Shown: positions 6,980 through 9,035 of the stretch, piece after piece
How positions within the stretch are numbered: the stretch's first letter is position 1
Layout of the letters: each line of letters begins with the position of its first letter
NCBI GenBank assembly: GCA_035544835.1
Contig: DASZZV010000116.1
Span: 1 to 9,035 of the forward strand
Reading direction: 5' to 3'
DNA: 9,035 bases
Source of the DNA: DASZZV01 sp035544835
GTDB taxonomy: Bacteria > Acidobacteriota > Thermoanaerobaculia > Gp7-AA8
Notes under the pieces: model-generated
What the model saw: the letters and a program-made list of their open reading frames with translations, nothing else
What the model was told of the DNA's origin: nothing
Databases searched by the model: none
Position numbers and translations under genes: made by a program

Positions 6980-7034
6980 GTCGAGCCCCGGAGGGGCGAT
7001 TGAGGGACCTTCAATCGCCCCTCCGGGGCTCGAC
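6980..7034. repeat. Perfect 24-bp inverted repeat
   Basis: Arms 6980-7003 and 7011-7034 are exact reverse complements over 24 bases, with a seven-base spacer GGGACCT. Each arm contains the GCCCC..GGGGC mini-hairpin and a TTGA end, so each arm is a diverged copy of the first half of the repeat at 6914-6958. The RNA would form a very stable stem. No T-tract follows on either strand, so it is not a canonical intrinsic terminator, although it could stop transcription or protect the cheB mRNA 3' end. Confidence 0.85.
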
Positions 7035-7054
7035 AAGAAACGGGCCATACCGAT

Positions 7055-7099
7055 CCCAGGACTTCGTCCTGGGCTATTCTCAAACGCCCCTAAGGGGCT
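7055..7099 (-). repeat. Two-hairpin palindromic repeat, copy 2 (inverted)
   Basis: The reverse complement of this 45-base stretch matches 6914-6958 at 41 of 45 positions. Hairpins are CCCAGGAC-TTC-GTCCTGGG (7055-7073) and GCCCC-TAA-GGGGC (7086-7098). Two of the four differences from copy 1 are a compensatory pair (C-G swapped to G-C in the longer stem) and one lies in a loop, which points to selection on the folded form. Confidence 0.8.
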
Positions 7100-7194
7100 C
7101 AGCGCACCTCGCGCGGTTTTCTTTCTCTCACCAGCGACGTCCCGTCGTCCCTTCGCTTCTAAGAAACTCCCTGTATTTACGCGGGTTCCCTGAT

Positions 7195-7320
7195 GTGTCA
7201 TCCCGAGCCGCAGCGAGGGATCTGGGCGGGGGCCCTTCCATCGTGGGGCTCGCAAACATTTTCGATTGCCAAGGGTCTAAGGCCCCCGCCCAGATCCCTC
7301 GCTGCGGTTCGGGATGACAC
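7195..7320 (+). repeat. 126-base palindromic (MITE/REP-like) element, copy 1
   Basis: Two 40-base terminal arms (7195-7234 and 7281-7320) are reverse complements at 39 of 40 positions, the exception being G7207 against T in the other arm. They surround a 46-base centre (7235-7280). The outer end reads GTGTCATCCCGAGCCGCAGC. I recall very similar sequences scattered in acidobacterial and related genomes. There is no coding capacity, so if it is mobile it must move by an enzyme in trans. No flanking target duplication is visible. Confidence 0.82.
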
Positions 7321-7358
7321 CCACTCAGTTTCTTTTCTCAGTGGCAGCGCGCACGCTG

Positions 7359-7377
7359 TCCCTTGCTCGGGATGACA
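7359..7377 (+). repeat. Fragment of the 126-base element (right end only)
   Basis: TCCCTTGCTCGGGATGACA resembles the outer end of the element's right arm (CTCGGGATGACA exact), with part of the arm interior missing. It is probably a decayed or partial copy, lying 38 bases after the complete element. Confidence 0.45.
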
Positions 7378-7411
7378 ACTCTCGGCTGGAGGTTTCCTCA
7401 AACGGGGAAAG

Positions 7412-7442
7412 TTCACCGGGTGGCCGTTCTCTTATGTTAGAT
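7412..7442 (+). promoter_or_regulatory. Possible promoter of the GAF-cheY pair
   Basis: TTCACC (7412-7417) and either TATGTT (7433-7438) or TTAGAT (7437-7442) could form weak -35 and -10 elements, but the spacings (15 or 19 bases) are not ideal. The -10 candidate is only 13-17 bases from ATG 7456 and there is no Shine-Dalgarno sequence, so a very short or absent leader would result, as proposed at 307-312. Confidence 0.25.
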
Positions 7443-7455
7443 TCTGCATACCTCT

Positions 7456-8277
7456 ATGAGCAGTGACGACATCAATCGCAAGGGAGAAAAGTTCCTCGAC
7501 CTCTTCAATAAGGGGAAGGAGTTCACCGAGGAACTACTCAAAGAGAACCAGCGGTTGCGTTACCGCCTGGCGGCGCAGGAGAGTACGGGAGGCTCGAATC
7601 CCGCTGCTCAGGACGAATTGAACCGGCTTCGCGAGCAGGTCCGGCAGTTCGTCGAAGAGAACAAACGCATCGAGCAGCGCTATAAGGAAGTCGAGGAAGA
7701 GAACAAGGATTTCGCCAGCCGCTACATCGAGATCGAAGAACAGAACAACAACCTGGCCAATCTGTATGTGGCCAGCTATCAACTGCACTCGACGCTCGAT
7801 TTCCGGGAGGTCATTCAGATCGTCCAGGAAATCGTCATCAACCTCATCGGTGCTGAGGCTTTCGCCATTCTGCTGCTCGACGAGAAGACCAACGAGCTCA
7901 AGAGCATCGCCTGGGAAGAAGCCGACGAGGTTCTCGGTCTCGATAAGCTCGGCGTCCGACTCGGTGACGGAGTCCTGGGCAAAGTCGCCCGAACGGGTGA
8001 GAGTTACTACATCAATCAGGATATTGCCGGGGGAGCGATCGCGCTCGACCGTCCTCTCGCCGCAGTTCCGTTGAAGATCAAAGAGCACGTCATCGGTCTG
8101 ATCGTCGTGTACCACCTGCTCCAGCAGAAAGACTCTTTCTCTGCCGTTGACTACGAGCTCTTCAACCTGCTCGCCGCGCACGCCGCCACGGCCATCTTCT
8201 CGTCCAAGCTTTATTCACAGTCCGAGCGCAAGCTCAATACCATTCAGAGTTTCCTCGATTTGCTCACAACTTCATGA
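7456..8277 (+). CDS. Coiled-coil GAF-domain signalling protein
   Basis: 273 residues. The N-terminal part (about 8-105) is strongly charged and helical, with heptad-like stretches (FTEELLKENQRLRYRLAAQE; LREQVRQFVEENKRIEQRYK; VEEENKDFASRYIEIEEQNN) predicting one or two coiled coils. A GAF domain follows (about 113-253): YQLHSTLDFREVIQIVQEIV, IGAEAFAILLLDE, GDGVLGKVARTGESYYINQD, PLAAVPLKIKEHVIGLIVVY, and the closing helix FNLLAAHAATAIFSSKLY. GAF domains bind small ligands or act as dimerisation modules; no cysteine is present, so covalent bilin attachment through Cys is excluded here. There is no kinase, cyclase or DNA-binding domain, so output must go through protein contacts. It is followed 27 bases later by cheY and is likely co-transcribed with it. 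The ligand and target are unknown. Confidence 0.85.
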   Translation: MSSDDINRKGEKFLDLFNKGKEFTEELLKENQRLRYRLAAQESTGGSNPAAQDELNRLREQVRQFVEENKRIEQRYKEVEEENKDFASRYIEIEEQNNNLANLYVASYQLHSTLDFREVIQIVQEIVINLIGAEAFAILLLDEKTNELKSIAWEEADEVLGLDKLGVRLGDGVLGKVARTGESYYINQDIAGGAIALDRPLAAVPLKIKEHVIGLIVVYHLLQQKDSFSAVDYELFNLLAAHAATAIFSSKLYSQSERKLNTIQSFLDLLTTS

Positions 8278-8304
8278 AGGATTCCAGGGTAGGGTACTGA
8301 ACGG

Positions 8305-8682
8305 ATGGAGAACGCTACGTTTCTGGTAGTCGAGGACTCGCCCACGATGCGGCAGCTGATCTCGTTTTCTCTGAAGCGATTCAAGAATGCGAAGATCATC
8401 GAGGCGGTGGATGGTGTCGACGCACTGAAGAAACTCTCCGGCGAAAAGATCGACCTGATCCTGACCGACATCAACATGCCGGTCATGGATGGCCTGAAGC
8501 TTGTTTCTCTGGTTCGTCAGAATGCCCAGCTCAAAGAGATCCCCATCATCATCATCACCACAGAGGGTGCCGAGGAAGATCGCGAGCGAGGCCTGGCCCT
8601 CGGCGCCAACGCCTACATCTCCAAGCCGATCCAGTCGTCCCATTTGATCAAGACGATTTCGGAGCTGCTCACGGCGCAGTAG
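8305..8682 (+). CDS. cheY: Single-domain CheY-like response regulator
   Basis: 125 residues, one receiver domain and nothing else. The phosphorylation site is complete: acidic pair Glu10/Asp11, acceptor Asp55 (LILTDINMP), Thr85 (IIIITTEG) and Lys107 (YISKP), with Tyr104 at the place of the switch aromatic of CheY. It would accept phosphate from the CheA encoded upstream and carry the signal to an effector outside this window. The ATG at 8305 follows AGGGTAGGG (8286-8294), a purine-rich ribosome-binding site ten bases away. The stop is immediately followed by repeat sequence. Single-domain regulators cannot be assigned to a specific motor or pathway from sequence alone; CheY is used in the general sense. 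Confidence 0.92.
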   Translation: MENATFLVVEDSPTMRQLISFSLKRFKNAKIIEAVDGVDALKKLSGEKIDLILTDINMPVMDGLKLVSLVRQNAQLKEIPIIIITTEGAEEDRERGLALGANAYISKPIQSSHLIKTISELLTAQ

Positions 8683-8684
8683 GC

Positions 8685-8697
8685 TGTCATCCCGAGC
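8685..8697 (+). repeat. Fragment of the 126-base element (left end only)
   Basis: TGTCATCCCGAGC matches the outer 13 bases of the element's left arm (from its second base) and begins three bases after the cheY stop; the match ends at once afterwards. It is probably a partial copy or insertion scar. Confidence 0.45.
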
Positions 8698-8720
8698 TGG
8701 ATGGACCGCGACGCGTTAGT

Positions 8721-8846
8721 GTGTCATCCCGAGCCGCAGCGAGGGATCTGGGCGGGGGCCTTACGCCCCCAGCAATCGACATTGTTCGCTAGTACCAGGA
8801 TGGAAGGGCCCCCACCCAGATCCCTCGCTGCGGCTCGGGATGACAC
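8721..8846 (-). repeat. 126-base palindromic (MITE/REP-like) element, copy 2 (inverted)
   Basis: Arms 8721-8760 and 8807-8846 are reverse complements at 39 of 40 positions (C8753 opposite A8814). The left arm is identical to 7195-7234 over 40 bases. The centre (8761-8806) is again exactly 46 bases, and its reverse complement matches the copy 1 centre at 34 of 46 positions, so this copy lies in the opposite orientation. It is 38 bases downstream of the cheY stop. Confidence 0.82.
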
Positions 8847-8936
8847 ATCGGCAACCAACCGACATTCGTCGGCATCGCCCAGAATGACCAGACCCACTTT
8901 TGTGTTGCGCATTTTCGAGAGCCCTGCTTTATCCTC

Positions 8937-9034
8937 TCTGACATCTGACATCTGACATCTGACATCTGACATCTGACATCTGACATCTGACATCTGACAT
9001 CTGACATCTGACATCTGACATCTGACATCTGAGA
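8937..9034. repeat. Tandem array of the heptamer TCTGACA
   Basis: Thirteen perfect head-to-tail copies of TCTGACA run from 8937 to 9027, followed by one variant TCTGAGA (9028-9034) just before the window edge; the array may continue. There are no spacers, so it is not CRISPR. Such a seven-base array is prone to slippage. A 7-base unit makes both strands open in several frames (for example MSDVRCQ repeats), which are artefacts. Confidence 0.95.
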
Positions 9035-9035
9035 T

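Larger units (their letters stand above)
6885..7455. other. Repeat-rich intergenic spacer between cheB and the GAF gene
   Basis: 571 bases without a credible gene. It holds, in order, a short palindromic repeat (6914-6958), a 24-bp perfect inverted repeat (6980-7034), an inverted second copy of the first repeat (7055-7099), about 95 bases with no clear structure (7100-7194, including a pyrimidine-rich run at 7117-7128), a 126-base palindromic element (7195-7320), a fragment of the end of that element (about 7359-7377), and a possible promoter region before 7456. The reading frames crossing it translate the repeats and resemble no protein. Confidence 0.8.
8683..9035. other. Repeat-rich region after cheY
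   Basis: 353 bases without a credible gene. It contains a short end fragment of the 126-base element (8685-8697), a full inverted copy (8721-8846), a small hairpin CCGAC-ATTC-GTCGG (8859-8872), about 60 bases with no clear structure (8873-8936), and a seven-base tandem array (8937-9034). Frames that stay open here are translations of the repeats. Confidence 0.75.

Noticed and set aside
6980..7034. Canonical Rho-independent terminator after cheB
   Set aside because: The stem is excellent, but AAGAAACGGG follows rather than a T-run, and no T-run exists on the other strand either; kept as a repeat only.
7102..7126. Intrinsic terminator (GCGC-ACCTC-GCGC followed by GGTTTTCTTTCT)
   Set aside because: The stem is only four base pairs and the T-tract is interrupted, so it is too weak to claim.
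7195..7320. Insertion sequence with transposase, or target-site duplications at the element ends
   Set aside because: There is no coding capacity, and the bases flanking both copies show no convincing direct duplication.
6860..7416. Several open frames of 60-131 codons on both strands in the cheB-GAF spacer
   Set aside because: They are translations of palindromic repeats (recurrent CHPEPQRGIW-type peptides appear wherever the 126-base element occurs), with no ribosome-binding sites or family resemblance.
8701..9028. Open frames with MSDVRCQ repeats or CHPEPQRGIW peptides after cheY
   Set aside because: They come from the heptamer array and the 126-base element, respectively; a seven-base period keeps frames open by chance.
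8937..9034. CRISPR array
   Set aside because: The repeat is seven bases with no spacers; there are no cas genes.

Overview
The window carries most of a chemosensory (Che-type) gene cluster, all on the + strand, followed by two repeat-rich spacers. The GC-rich coding style, the abundance of short palindromic repeats of the GTCATCCCGAGC...GAGGGATCTGGG and AGCCCC..GGGGCG...AATAGCCCAG types, and the gene content (HEAT-repeat and zinc-ribbon/receiver proteins beside cheR and cheB) suggest an Acidobacteriota-like soil or sediment bacterium. A Myxococcota/Desulfobacterota relative is the main alternative. This assignment is inference from recall, not from a search.

Layout. Positions 1-240 are the C-terminal end of a CheA histidine kinase (CheW-like P5 domain). 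An 80-base gap with a perfect small hairpin follows. The next block is tightly packed. It holds an ExeA/GspA-type AAA ATPase (321-1133), a CheW with a long N-terminal extension (1133-1819, overlapping by one base), a zinc-ribbon/degenerate-receiver protein (1836-2699), a 741-residue HEAT-repeat protein (2699-4924, overlapping by one base), CheR (4975-5829) and CheB (5841-6884). A 571-base spacer (6885-7455) holds a nested inverted-repeat structure and a 126-base palindromic element. Next come a coiled-coil GAF protein (7456-8277) and a single-domain CheY (8305-8682). The window ends with a second, inverted copy of the 126-base element and a 7-base tandem array.

How it works together. CheA, CheW, CheR, CheB and CheY are the standard excitation and adaptation components: kinase, coupling protein, receptor methyltransferase, receptor methylesterase and diffusible output. 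No methyl-accepting receptor and no flagellar or pilus gene lies in the window, so stimulus and output cannot be read from it. The unusual part is a set of accessory proteins inside the operon: a nucleotide-binding switch ATPase, a receiver domain that has lost its phosphorylation residues, a large helical-repeat scaffold, and a GAF protein without an enzymatic output. Together they suggest a chemosensory pathway with extra assembly, localisation or protein-interaction functions, possibly controlling something other than flagellar rotation. That is inference.

Nothing here is a recognisable phage, toxin-antitoxin, CRISPR or antiphage system. The non-coding novelty is the repeat architecture: inverted copies of one element bracket the GAF-cheY pair, and a four-fold nested palindrome lies after cheB.
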